Assembly: GCA_945909635.1 (NCBI GenBank)
Contig: OX246690.1
Location: 1,178,001-1,242,000, forward strand
Direction of reading: 5' to 3'
Source: Clostridioides difficile_A
GTDB taxonomy: Bacteria > Bacillota > Clostridia > Peptostreptococcales > Peptostreptococcaceae
DNA: 64,000 nt
Shown here one piece after another: positions 15,931 through 24,821 of this stretch (position 1 is the stretch's first letter; each line of letters begins with the position of its first letter). A model generated the notes under the pieces. It made no database searches and was not told the origin of the DNA. It saw nothing but the letters and a program-made list of their open reading frames with translations. A program made the translations under genes and the position numbers.

Positions 15931-17190
15931 TTATTTTTTTCGTAAAAATTTTTTAATGGAGAAAGTGTTTTTATATCTGATTAATTTTCCATCTGTAGAT
16001 AAACTTTTCATATGTTTTTTAGCAATAAATAAAGCTGAGATTAGATAAATTATTACTACAATTTGAAGAATTGTGTCATAATAGCTAAGATAATAAAACC
16101 AAATTAAGTTATTATATATAACATTATATGTATCAGCAAAACTAGAAACCAATACAGTAGAGTTTGCAATAGGATAAAGTATAAATATGAAGAGAGCAGC
16201 TAAGATTCCATGAGCAAACTTACTTAGTATGTATAATTTTAAATCTATGTCTGTTTTTGATAAAAATGTACAGCATTGAGCTAGTATGGATAATCCACTA
16301 AATCCTATTAAAAAGCTAGCTAAAGATGCTCTTAGTATTTCTGGAGCACTTGTTATACTGGATACCTTATTGCAACCTATAGTAATTTCAAATAAACCAC
16401 TTACAAATGCTTGACAGAGCTCTTTGTTTACACCTAAAAATGAAAGGGGTAAATACAAAACTGATGCTATTAAAGATATTACATTAAAAAGTGATAGTAT
16501 TTTAAATACTACTGAAAAAACAATTACAAATCCACCAACTGTGAGTAATGTGTTTACTCCATTAAATACAGCATTTCCAAATAGAACAAAAAATCCATTT
16601 CCACTTGAATTTCGAAGATTGATTATATTTTTTATGTTTGTTTTTAAATCTAATTTTGTCTTTGGAAGATTTTCATTACCATAATTTCTAAAAAAAAGAC
16701 CAACCAATATAGTCCCTAGATAATGGCATAGAATCATTAAATAACCTAAATTTGAGTTTTGAAACATACCAGTGCCAACTGAACCTATTATGAATAAAGG
16801 TCCTGATGTAGAACAAAAAGAAACGAGTCTTTGTGCCTCATGTTTAGAAATTTGTCTATTATTTCTAAATTCAGAAGCCAAACTTACCCCTACTGGATAA
16901 CCAGATACTGCTGATATTGCAAAAGCTAAAGCACTTTTACCTGAAACATTAAACACGAGTCTAGTTATGGGATTAATAATAAATCCTATAATATCCACTA
17001 TTTTTAAATCGACAATCAGGTTTGCACCAATTATGAATGGGAGTAGTGATGGAACTAGGACGTTAGACCATATAGAGAAACCCTCTCTTGCAGATTTTAT
17101 AGCTTCATTTGGGTATAGGATAATGCCTAAAACTAGAACTCCAACTATAATAGCTGGAGCAAAAAAAGCAATAATTTTATTTTTTTTCAT
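15931..17190 (-). CDS. ylbJ: Sporulation integral membrane protein, YlbJ-like (nucleoside-recognition gate family)
   Basis: Polytopic membrane protein of 419 residues with about ten hydrophobic segments. The start (APAIIVGVLVLGIILYPNEA, then ARGFSIW-type residues and VLVPSLLPFI) and the SAVSGYPVG motif are those of YlbJ, a sigma-E-dependent sporulation protein needed for heat-resistant spores in Bacillus subtilis. The molecular function is not settled; the family relates to gated transporters such as SpoVV and SpmA. ATG behind AGGTGAT. Transcribed away from the gntR gene. C-terminus is basic. Confidence 0.88.
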   Translation of the reverse strand: MKKNKIIAFFAPAIIVGVLVLGIILYPNEAIKSAREGFSIWSNVLVPSLLPFIIGANLIVDLKIVDIIGFIINPITRLVFNVSGKSALAFAISAVSGYPVGVSLASEFRNNRQISKHEAQRLVSFCSTSGPLFIIGSVGTGMFQNSNLGYLMILCHYLGTILVGLFFRNYGNENLPKTKLDLKTNIKNIINLRNSSGNGFFVLFGNAVFNGVNTLLTVGGFVIVFSVVFKILSLFNVISLIASVLYLPLSFLGVNKELCQAFVSGLFEITIGCNKVSSITSAPEILRASLASFLIGFSGLSILAQCCTFLSKTDIDLKLYILSKFAHGILAALFIFILYPIANSTVLVSSFADTYNVIYNNLIWFYYLSYYDTILQIVVIIYLISALFIAKKHMKSLSTDGKLIRYKNTFSIKKFLRKK

Positions 17191-17314
17191 AATATCACCT
17201 ATAAATTTGAGTTATAAGATATTATATTAAAAATAATAAAAATATATGAATGTAATGGCTTAAGATATATAATAGATATATATTACAAGAACGATTATCA
17301 TATTGGAGGAAAAA

Positions 17315-18028
17315 ATGTTTAATAGTATAGCTAGTAAGAAAGTTTATGAACAAGTGATTGAACAAATACAACATAAAATACTGAATGGAGAATTAAAAAA
17401 AGGAGATAAATTACTGTCTGAAAGAGAATTGTCTGAACAAATGAATGTAAGTAGAACATCTATTAGAGAAGCTATTAGAGTCTTAGAAACTATGGGAGTG
17501 ATAGAAAGTAGACAAGGTGAAGGAAACTTTATATGTACAAATATAGAAAAAACTTTAATAGAACCATTATCTATGATTTTTAAACTTAATAATGGGACAC
17601 TTGAAGACATATTAGAGCTTAGAATAATTTTAGAGATTGAAATTGCAAAACTTGCTTCAAAGAGAATAACTTCTTCTGAAGCTATAGAATTGAAAAATAT
17701 AATAGATGAAATGAGGATAGAAACTAAGAGAAAAGATAATAACCAAACTTTAGTTTTGTTAGACCAAAAATTTCACAGTAAATTAGCTACAATAAGCAAA
17801 AATTATTTAATTCAAAGTCTTTTTATGACAGCATCAAAATTATTTGATGGATTTATAGAAGATGCAAGAGAAAAAATAATTGCAGAACCTTTAAATGAAT
17901 ATATATTACTTGACCAACATGAGGCTATATATAATGCAGTTGTAGAAAATAATTTAGAACTTGCATGTGAAAAAGCAAAAGAACATATGAAGTTTATAAG
18001 TAAAAACTATAGAAAAAATGAAAATTAA
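17315..18028 (+). CDS. GntR/FadR-family transcriptional regulator of the lactate operon
   Basis: N-terminal winged helix (about 1-75: GDKLLSERELSEQMNVSRTS, then REAIRVLETMG) followed by an FCD ligand-binding domain (about 85-230) with His residues for metal binding (FHSKL, DQHEAIY). I start at the ATG at 17315; the in-frame TTG at 17303 lies in its RBS TTGGAGGA. It precedes larA-etfBA-lctD as lctA/lldR-type regulators do in lactate-using anaerobes, so lactate is the likely effector (inference). A TGGTnnnACCA operator follows it. Confidence 0.9.
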   Translation: MFNSIASKKVYEQVIEQIQHKILNGELKKGDKLLSERELSEQMNVSRTSIREAIRVLETMGVIESRQGEGNFICTNIEKTLIEPLSMIFKLNNGTLEDILELRIILEIEIAKLASKRITSSEAIELKNIIDEMRIETKRKDNNQTLVLLDQKFHSKLATISKNYLIQSLFMTASKLFDGFIEDAREKIIAEPLNEYILLDQHEAIYNAVVENNLELACEKAKEHMKFISKNYRKNEN

Positions 18029-18095
18029 AAGTTTGTTATAAAATAAATTATTCTTGCAAATGGAATATAATGGTATTATCATATAAGTGTAAAAC

Positions 18096-18113
18096 TGGTA
18101 TGACCACATACCA
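18096..18113. promoter_or_regulatory. GntR/FadR-type operator before larA
   Basis: TGGTATGACCACATACCA: contains the FadR-subfamily core TGGT-ATG-ACCA and is an inverted repeat (TGGTATG/CATACCA with four-base spacer). Located 32 bases before the larA start codon and after the gntR gene, so it is a likely site for that regulator. Confidence 0.65.
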
Positions 18114-18144
18114 ATTTTATAGTTTATATAATGGGAGATTAAAA

Positions 18145-19419
18145 ATGGTAAAGTTAAAAGTACCGTATTCAAAGCAAGGAATGATTTTAGAAATACCTGA
18201 GAAACGTTTTACTGGTGTTTTGGAAGCAAAATTGGATAATTGTATAGAACATAAAACTCAAGAAGAAATTGTTGAAGAATCTATGAATAATCCAATAGGC
18301 TCTCATTCACTAGAAGTGCTAGCTAAGGGAAAAAAGAATGTTGTCATAATTACGAGTGACCATACAAGACCTGTGCCAAGTAAAATAACTATGCCAATTA
18401 TATTGAAACGAATTAGGAAGGTCAATCCAGACATAGATGTGAAAATTATAGTGGCAACTGGATTTCATAGGCCAAGTACAAGGGAAGAGTTAGTTTATAA
18501 AATGGGAGAAGAAATAGTAGATAATGAGGATATAGTTATGCACATATCTACTGATGACGAATCTATGTGTAAAGTGGGAGTACTACCTTCAGGTGGGGAT
18601 TTATATATAAATAAACTAGCATATGAGGCAGAACTTTTAATAGCAGAAGGATTTATAGAACCACATTTTTTTGCAGGTTTTTCAGGTGGAAGAAAAAGTG
18701 TACTTCCAGGAATAGCATCTGCAAAGACTATAATGTACAACCATTGTAGTGACTTTATAGATAGTGATAATTCAAGAACTGGAAAATTAAAGCATAATCC
18801 TATTCATGAAGATATGGTATATGCAGCTAAAGTTGCGAAGTTAGCATTCATACTGAATGTTGTAATAGATAAAGATAAAAAGATAGTTGCATCTTTTGCT
18901 GGTGATGTCGAAAAAGCACACACTAAAGGTTGTGAATTTGTAACAGAGCTATCAAAAGTAAATTCTATAAAATCAGATATTGTTGTAACTACAAATGGAG
19001 GATATCCGCTAGACCAAAATATTTATCAAGCAGTTAAGGGGATGACAGCAGCAGAGGCAACTTGTAGGGACGGTGGAGTAATAATAATGATTGCAGCATG
19101 TAATGATGGTCATGGAGGTCAATCTTTTTATGAAAATGTAGCAAATGCAGATTCTCCAAAGCAACTATTAGAAAAAATTAGGAGTGTTGGTAGATGTGAT
19201 ACAATCCCAGACCAATGGGAGTTTCAGATATTAGCAAGAATATTATCTAAATATACTGTGATAATGGTAACGGATAAATGTAATCCTGAAATGATAAAGA
19301 AAATGCATATGAAGCATGCGTTTAATTTTAAAGAAGCTTTAGAAATGGCGACTAGTATAGTTGGTATAGATAGTAAGATAGTAGTTATACCTGATGGAGT
19401 GTCAGTTATAGTTAAATAA
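18145..19419 (+). CDS. larA: LarA-family nickel-pincer 2-hydroxyacid (lactate) racemase
   Basis: Interconverts D- and L-lactate (or a related 2-hydroxyacid) with the nickel-pincer nucleotide cofactor. From the ATG at 18145 the protein is 424 residues, and the catalytic/ligand residues fall at the same numbers as in the Lactobacillus plantarum enzyme: His108 (ATGFHRP), His174 (EPHFFAGFSGG), Lys184 (GGRKSV) and His200 (MYNH). DHTRPVPS is also typical. This supports the start; an upstream ATG at 18070 would place the operator inside the gene. Cofactor genes larB, larC and larE are not in the window. Context makes lactate the likely substrate. Confidence 0.88.
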   Translation: MVKLKVPYSKQGMILEIPEKRFTGVLEAKLDNCIEHKTQEEIVEESMNNPIGSHSLEVLAKGKKNVVIITSDHTRPVPSKITMPIILKRIRKVNPDIDVKIIVATGFHRPSTREELVYKMGEEIVDNEDIVMHISTDDESMCKVGVLPSGGDLYINKLAYEAELLIAEGFIEPHFFAGFSGGRKSVLPGIASAKTIMYNHCSDFIDSDNSRTGKLKHNPIHEDMVYAAKVAKLAFILNVVIDKDKKIVASFAGDVEKAHTKGCEFVTELSKVNSIKSDIVVTTNGGYPLDQNIYQAVKGMTAAEATCRDGGVIIMIAACNDGHGGQSFYENVANADSPKQLLEKIRSVGRCDTIPDQWEFQILARILSKYTVIMVTDKCNPEMIKKMHMKHAFNFKEALEMATSIVGIDSKIVVIPDGVSVIVK

Positions 19420-19435
19420 AAAAGGAGTGTACTTT

Positions 19436-20224
19436 ATGGAAATTTTGACATGTATAAAACAAGTACCTGGAACAACTTCAGTAGAAGTTGATGAAACTAC
19501 AGGAGTACTAAAGAGAGATGGAGTAGATTCAAAAATGAATCCTTATGACCTATATGCTTTAGAAACAGCACTTAGAATAAAACAAGAAAAAAAAGCTAAT
19601 CTAAAAGTACTTAGTATGGGGCCTCCTCAAGCAAAAAAAGTAATAGAAGAGAGCTTTATGATGGGAGCTGATCAAGGAGCTTTAATAAGTGATAGAAGAT
19701 TTGGAGGTGCAGATGTACTGGCTACTTCTTATACTATATCACAAGGCATCAAGAAGATGGGAAAGGTAGATTTAATAATATGTGGGAAACAAACTACTGA
19801 TGGTGATACAGCACAGGTTGGACCTGAAATAGCTGAGTTTTTAGATATACCTCATGTTACTAATGTCACAAAATTAATTGATGTCAAAGAGAAAAGTATA
19901 GTTGTTGAAATAGATATGCCAAACGATTTACAAGTATGTGAGATTGAATATCCATGTTTAATAACTGTAGAAAAAGATATTTTTCAACCAAGACTACCTT
20001 CATTTAAATTAAAATTAGATACTAAAGAAAGAAAAATACCTGTATATAACTTAGATGATTTTGAAGACAAAGACGAAAACAACTATGGACTTAATGGTTC
20101 TCCTACTCAAGTTGTAAAAATATTTCCTCCAAAGCCAAATACAGATAAAAATATTGTAAGAGGAAATGCAGATGATTTAAGTTCTGCACTCATAAATAAA
20201 TTAGAGGAATTAAAATTAGTTTAA
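19436..20224 (+). CDS. lctB: Electron-transfer flavoprotein beta subunit (LctB-like)
   Basis: EtfB subunit of a lactate dehydrogenase/Etf complex; with EtfA it binds FAD and couples electron flow between lactate, NAD and ferredoxin. The 262 residues show the EtfB pattern: CIKQVPGT at the N-terminus, SKMNPYDLYALETALR, and GKQTTDGDTAQVGPE. ATG at 19436 behind AAAGGAG; the in-frame GTG at 19427 overlaps the RBS. Next gene is etfA with 13 bases between. Assignment to confurcation follows from the lctBCD arrangement of Acetobacterium woodii. Confidence 0.92.
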   Translation: MEILTCIKQVPGTTSVEVDETTGVLKRDGVDSKMNPYDLYALETALRIKQEKKANLKVLSMGPPQAKKVIEESFMMGADQGALISDRRFGGADVLATSYTISQGIKKMGKVDLIICGKQTTDGDTAQVGPEIAEFLDIPHVTNVTKLIDVKEKSIVVEIDMPNDLQVCEIEYPCLITVEKDIFQPRLPSFKLKLDTKERKIPVYNLDDFEDKDENNYGLNGSPTQVVKIFPPKPNTDKNIVRGNADDLSSALINKLEELKLV

Positions 20225-20237
20225 GGAGGATTAATAA

Positions 20238-21458
20238 ATGTCAAAGATAATTGTAAATCAAGATAAAATAACTGATTTAAAAGGAGTATTAGAAATATGT
20301 CCTTTTGGTGCTATAGAAGAAAAATCAGGGATAGTAGAAATAAGTGCTGGATGTAAGATGTGTAAGTTATGTGTCAAAAGTGGGCCAAAAGGTGCATTTG
20401 AATTTATAGAGAGTTGCAAAGTACAAATAAATAAAGAGGAATGGAGGGGAATTGCAGTATATGTGGAACATCACAATGGAAGCATACATCCTGTGACATA
20501 TGAGCTTATAGGAAAAGCTCGTGAGATGGCATCAAAGATAAAACAACCTGTGTATTGTGTGTTTGTAGGAAAAGATATAAAAGATAAGTGTAATAATTTG
20601 ATTTCTTATGGTGTGGATGAAGTATTCGTATATGATGAGGATGAATTTAAAGATTTCAGGATAGAACCATATGCAAAAGCAATAGAAAATTTTATAAAGA
20701 ATATAAAGCCAACAATAATGCTAGTAGGTGGAACTACACTAGGTAGGTCATTAGCTCCAAGGCTTGCTGCTAGATTTAGAACTGGTCTTACAGCCGATTG
20801 TACAATACTTGGTATTCAATCAAATACTGATTTAGACCAAATAAGACCAGCATTTGGTGGAAATATAATGGCTCATATAAATACACCTAATAATAGACCA
20901 CAATTTGCTACTGTAAGATACAAAATATTCTCAGTACCAGAAAAAGTGCAGAATGCTACAGGAAAGATTACTTTATGTCAAATAGAAAAAAAAGATCTAA
21001 GCTCTAAGATTAAAGTACTGAGTGTAAAAGAAAAAAATAAAGAAGTGGGTTTAGAAGAAGCTGAGGTAATAGTTGTCGCAAGTAGGGCAATAAAGAAACA
21101 AGAAGATATGGAGATGATATATAAGTTAGCTGATAAATTAAATGCTCAGGTAGCAGGAACAAGACCTGTAATAGAGGCAGGATGGATAGATGCCAAAAAA
21201 CAAATAGGTCTTAGTGGTAGAACTGTAAAGCCTAAACTTATAATAACTTGTGGTGTATCTGGAGCTGTTCAATTTGTTGCAGGGATGCAAGGTGCTGATT
21301 ATATAGTAGCTATAAATAAAGATGATAAGGCTCCTATACTTGATGTAGCGCATCTAGCTTTAATAGGTGATATTTATGATATTATTCCTAAATTGATTGA
21401 AAAGATAGAAAATAAAAAAGATGATAATCAAATATATATGGCATCAGCAGCCAAATAG
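20238..21458 (+). CDS. lctC: Electron-transfer flavoprotein alpha subunit with ferredoxin-like N-terminus (LctC-like)
   Basis: EtfA subunit of the lactate dehydrogenase complex. An N-terminal extension (residues 1-60) carries Cys21 (ICPFGAI) and Cys39, Cys42, Cys45 (CKMCKLC, then KSGP), fitting one [4Fe-4S] cluster, as in bifurcating EtfA proteins. The main body follows, with the C-terminal FAD-binding domain (AGTRPVIEAGW, then GLSGRTVKPKL and ISCGVSGAVQ-type residues). Length is 406 residues. RBS AAGGAGG. The ferredoxin-like extension is what points to electron confurcation, not simple beta-oxidation. Confidence 0.93.
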   Translation: MSKIIVNQDKITDLKGVLEICPFGAIEEKSGIVEISAGCKMCKLCVKSGPKGAFEFIESCKVQINKEEWRGIAVYVEHHNGSIHPVTYELIGKAREMASKIKQPVYCVFVGKDIKDKCNNLISYGVDEVFVYDEDEFKDFRIEPYAKAIENFIKNIKPTIMLVGGTTLGRSLAPRLAARFRTGLTADCTILGIQSNTDLDQIRPAFGGNIMAHINTPNNRPQFATVRYKIFSVPEKVQNATGKITLCQIEKKDLSSKIKVLSVKEKNKEVGLEEAEVIVVASRAIKKQEDMEMIYKLADKLNAQVAGTRPVIEAGWIDAKKQIGLSGRTVKPKLIITCGVSGAVQFVAGMQGADYIVAINKDDKAPILDVAHLALIGDIYDIIPKLIEKIENKKDDNQIYMASAAK

Positions 21459-21468
21459 GGGGATAGAA

Positions 21469-22860
21469 ATGTACAAATTAATCGATAAAAAAGATATAGA
21501 TTTTTTAATAGATACTTGTGGAGAAGAAAACGTAATAGTTGGAAGTGATATAAATGAAGATTTTTCACATGATGAACTTGGAGGGATTGAAAAATATCCT
21601 GAAGTTTTAGTAAATGTAGTTGAAACTGAACAAGTATCTAAAATAATGAAATACGCATATAAAAATAATATACCAGTTACACCAAGAGGTCAAGGAACTG
21701 GTCTTGTAGGTGCTGCTGTTGCCATAAAAGGTGGAATAATGATTAATCTGTGTAAAATGAATAAGATACTTGAAGTTGATTATGAAAATTTAACATTAAC
21801 GGTAGAACCAGGAGTATTGTTGATGACAATAGGTCAATATGTTCAAGATAGAGATTTGTTTTATCCACCTGACCCAGGTGAAAAAAGTGCTACAATTGCT
21901 GGTAATATAAATACTAATGCAGGTGGGATGAGAGCAGTAAAATATGGTGTTACAAGAGATTATGTAAGAGGTCTTGAAGTTGTATTGCCAAATGGAGAAA
22001 TTATAAATGTAGGTGGAAAAGTGGTTAAAAATAGTTCAGGATATAGTATAAAGGACTTATTAGTTGGCTCAGAAGGAACTTTAGGAATAGTCACTAAAGC
22101 TATATTAAAATTGCTTCCACTGCCAAAGAAAAGTATAAGTTTACTTATACCATTTCCAAATTTATCAATGGCAATCGAGACTGTTCCTAAAATAATAAAG
22201 TCAAAGTCAATACCAACAGCTATAGAATTTATGGAAAGAGATGTAATACTAGCAGCAGAAGAATTTTTAGGTAAGAAGTTTCCAGATAATACATCAGATG
22301 CTTATCTTCTACTTACATTTGATGGAAATAGCACTGAAGATATAGAAAAAGAATATGAAAAGGTAGCTAATTTATGTCTAGAAAATGGTGCATTAGATGT
22401 ATTTATATCAGATACACAGGAAAGAAATGATTCTATATGGTCAGCTAGAGGGGCCTTTTTAGAGGCTATAAAGGCATCTACAACACAAATGGATGAATGT
22501 GATGTTGTTGTTCCAAGAGATAAGATAGCAGAGTTTATAAGATATACTCATGAGCTTCAAGATGAATTAAAAATAAGAATAAAAAGTTTTGGTCATGCAG
22601 GAGATGGAAATCTACACATATATATTTTAAAAGATGGTATGGATGATAATACATGGAAGACAAGATTAAAAGAAACTTTTGACTGTATGTATAGAAAGTC
22701 CAGAGAACTTAGTGGTCAAGTTTCTGGCGAACATGGTATAGGGTATGCTAAAAAAGAGTACTTACATGAATCAAATTCAGATGCTTATATGATGCTAATT
22801 AAAAATATAAAGTTAGCTTTTGACCCAAAAAATATTTTGAATCCAGGAAAAATATATTAA
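21469..22860 (+). CDS. lctD: FAD-dependent lactate dehydrogenase (LctD/GlcD family)
   Basis: FAD-linked 2-hydroxyacid dehydrogenase of the VAO/PCMH superfamily, 463 residues. FAD-binding segments are visible: PVTPRGQGTGLVGAAV, PDPGEKSATIAGN and NAGGMRAVKYG, and the C-terminal catalytic part has HAGDGNLH and SGEHGIG with metal-binding His. I start at the ATG at 21469 behind TAGGGGGGAT; upstream in-frame codons lie inside etfA. Last gene of the GntR-LarA-EtfB-EtfA-LctD operon. It oxidises lactate to pyruvate and passes electrons to the Etf, which uses ferredoxin plus NAD. No lactate permease adjoins. Confidence 0.92.
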   Translation: MYKLIDKKDIDFLIDTCGEENVIVGSDINEDFSHDELGGIEKYPEVLVNVVETEQVSKIMKYAYKNNIPVTPRGQGTGLVGAAVAIKGGIMINLCKMNKILEVDYENLTLTVEPGVLLMTIGQYVQDRDLFYPPDPGEKSATIAGNINTNAGGMRAVKYGVTRDYVRGLEVVLPNGEIINVGGKVVKNSSGYSIKDLLVGSEGTLGIVTKAILKLLPLPKKSISLLIPFPNLSMAIETVPKIIKSKSIPTAIEFMERDVILAAEEFLGKKFPDNTSDAYLLLTFDGNSTEDIEKEYEKVANLCLENGALDVFISDTQERNDSIWSARGAFLEAIKASTTQMDECDVVVPRDKIAEFIRYTHELQDELKIRIKSFGHAGDGNLHIYILKDGMDDNTWKTRLKETFDCMYRKSRELSGQVSGEHGIGYAKKEYLHESNSDAYMMLIKNIKLAFDPKNILNPGKIY

Positions 22861-22920
22861 ACATACCAATAATGTAATATTTTAAAATTTACTTTTAAAT
22901 GACAACATAAATTGTAAAAG

Positions 22921-22991
22921 TTTTAGGATGGCAATATTTACTTAAATTTAGAAATTAGCATAATATTTAAGTTGATGTTGCCATCCTAAAA
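22921..22991. terminator. Large hairpin between convergent lctD and tmcAL
   Basis: TTTTAGGATGGCAA (22921-22934) pairs with TTGCCATCCTAAAA (22978-22991), and inner ACTTAAAT (22940-22947) pairs with ATTTAAGT (22965-22972). There is no T-run directly after it on either strand, so it is an atypical terminator or another structured element. The 22861-23080 gap holds nothing else I recognise. Confidence 0.6.
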
Positions 22992-23080
22992 GTATGTGCA
23001 AATAGATTCAAATGAGATTATTGTGTTTATATAAAGTATTAATAAAATAGTTTTTTATAAATATTTTTTATTTTAAGAAT

Positions 23081-24361
23081 CTATTTTACATAGACTGGAT
23101 GAGTATAAAAATCCATAGGACCTTTTATTAAGTCTTTATTATTTTTATAATATACTGAGTCATATATATTTGTAGATTTTATATCATAATTTATGAGTGT
23201 TTTAAAAATTACATCATCTAATGAAAATGATATATTTGAAAATTTGTTTATTATTTCTGTTTCAGATTTATTTTTTATTTCCTTTAGAACTTCTCTGCCT
23301 TTATCATTAAAAGCAAGTATTCTTACATAAGGAATAGCATCTATGTTTTTTACAAGTTGCATATCACTTTTTTTAATACCTAATAATATATTGTTTAAAG
23401 TTCGTTTAATTTTGGTTAAAGTATATCGTTTAGATTTAATTGATAATTGCAGTTCATATAAAGATTTAGATGTAAAAATATCTTTGTAGATTTTATTTTC
23501 TATACCTTCATTTACTTCAAAATAATCTTTTAAATTGTCTATATCTCTAAGTATAATGGTCTTTAAAGTATCAAAGAAAAAATCATCAAACATAGGTAAA
23601 AAGCCATTATCTATTTTTTCATTTAGGATGCTATAAGTCTTTTTTGGAATAACATTTTTTAAGTGAAAAAGACTATTATTTTCTTTAAGTGAAGTTCTTA
23701 TAGCAGTAGCAGAACAAATATTACTATTAATTTCTTCAGAATTGTATTCTGAATGAACTCTAGAGATAGTAAATGGTTTTATATCACTATTTAGGTGGAT
23801 AAGATTTTTTATATATTCTATACCAAGTATATTATTTGATGAATTTAATGTTTTTGATAATTGTTCCTTTGAATAATTCTCCATGAATCCATTTTTTTTG
23901 CATCGATGTATATAATCAAAAAGTGCATTAGCTCTAGCTGTTGGAAATAACATGCCCTCATCTAAATATTTTTTTAAGAATAGCTTAAAGTCATCTGGCT
24001 CACTTGCTAAAATTTCTGCAATATTGTAAAGAATTTCTGTATTTCCTTCTTCGCTACCAAAACATACAGAATCTATACAGTTTAGTGAATTTAAAATTGT
24101 TATGGCACCATGAGAAAAAATTTCAGCACTTTGGCAAGCAAATAGAGTTGGTAATTCTATAACTAAGTCTACACCATTTTCGACAGCAATTTTTGCTCTA
24201 GTATATTTATCAAATAAAGCTGGTTCGCCCCTTTGTAGAAAATTTCCACTCATTATTGCTACAGTATGTGTTGCATTTGTTTTTTCTATAGATTTAGATA
24301 AGTGATATATATGTCCATTATGAAATGGGTTGTATTCAACTATTAATCCAAGTACATTCAT
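23081..24361 (-). CDS. tmcAL: tRNA(Met) cytidine acetate ligase TmcAL (YlbM)
   Basis: Uses ATP and acetate to make N4-acetylcytidine at the wobble position of elongator tRNA-Met. The N-terminal nucleotidyltransferase-like domain shows IVEYNPFHNGHIYHL (HxGH motif), MSGNFLQRGEPA and DLVIELPT, all hallmarks of the family. Length of 426 residues is typical. ATG behind AGGAGTAT. It lies divergent from ackA; acetate is the shared metabolite, although the pairing may be chance. Confidence 0.95.
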   Translation of the reverse strand: MNVLGLIVEYNPFHNGHIYHLSKSIEKTNATHTVAIMSGNFLQRGEPALFDKYTRAKIAVENGVDLVIELPTLFACQSAEIFSHGAITILNSLNCIDSVCFGSEEGNTEILYNIAEILASEPDDFKLFLKKYLDEGMLFPTARANALFDYIHRCKKNGFMENYSKEQLSKTLNSSNNILGIEYIKNLIHLNSDIKPFTISRVHSEYNSEEINSNICSATAIRTSLKENNSLFHLKNVIPKKTYSILNEKIDNGFLPMFDDFFFDTLKTIILRDIDNLKDYFEVNEGIENKIYKDIFTSKSLYELQLSIKSKRYTLTKIKRTLNNILLGIKKSDMQLVKNIDAIPYVRILAFNDKGREVLKEIKNKSETEIINKFSNISFSLDDVIFKTLINYDIKSTNIYDSVYYKNNKDLIKGPMDFYTHPVYVK

Positions 24362-24821
24362 AAAATACTCCTTCTATCTTTAGTTATTTTTATATATATC
24401 TTAATTTATTAAAATGTATATAAAATTTAAATTTTTAATTATAAAACTAAAAAACGTAAAAAAAGTTATAAAAATGTAGAAATACTACATAATAAAAACC
24501 TAGTTAAATGTTATTAAAATAACTTTATTAGAGCTTTATATTATATTATTATAGCAAATGGGAAAGAATAATCTACATTAAGTTAATTTGTTAATAGATT
24601 ATTAGGAAAATACACAAATTACCATACTATAAATATGATATAATATAAAAAAAAAGTATATACTTTTATATTAAAAGGTGATATATTATTTATGAAAATC
24701 GTTTAATGTATACAATAATATATCTATGACAAAATGATAAAAGATAGAGTTTTATTTAGACATTTATTACAAATCAAAATTTATTACATATTATTTATAA
24801 AAATCTAAGGAGGAAATAATA
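24362..24821. other. 460-base AT-rich intergenic region with ackA promoter elements
   Basis: Divergent region between tmcAL and ackA. It holds an extended -10 (TG-A-TATAAT, 24636-24644) facing ackA, a perfect palindrome AAAAGTATATACTTTT at 24652-24667 at the expected start site, and a loose Rex-like sequence TTGTTAATAGATTATTAG at 24588-24605. The inferred ackA 5' UTR is about 170 bases. A four-codon ATG...TAA frame at 24692 follows AGGTGAT and is probably not meaningful. Confidence 0.55.

Noticed and set aside
18070..18144. Longer N-terminus for LarA from the ATG at 18070
   Set aside because: It would put the operator in coding sequence; the ATG at 18145 has a better RBS and gives catalytic residue numbers equal to the known enzyme.
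24692..24706. Four-codon frame ATG...TAA with AGGTGAT upstream in the ackA leader
   Set aside because: Too short and without tandem codons that would suggest attenuation.
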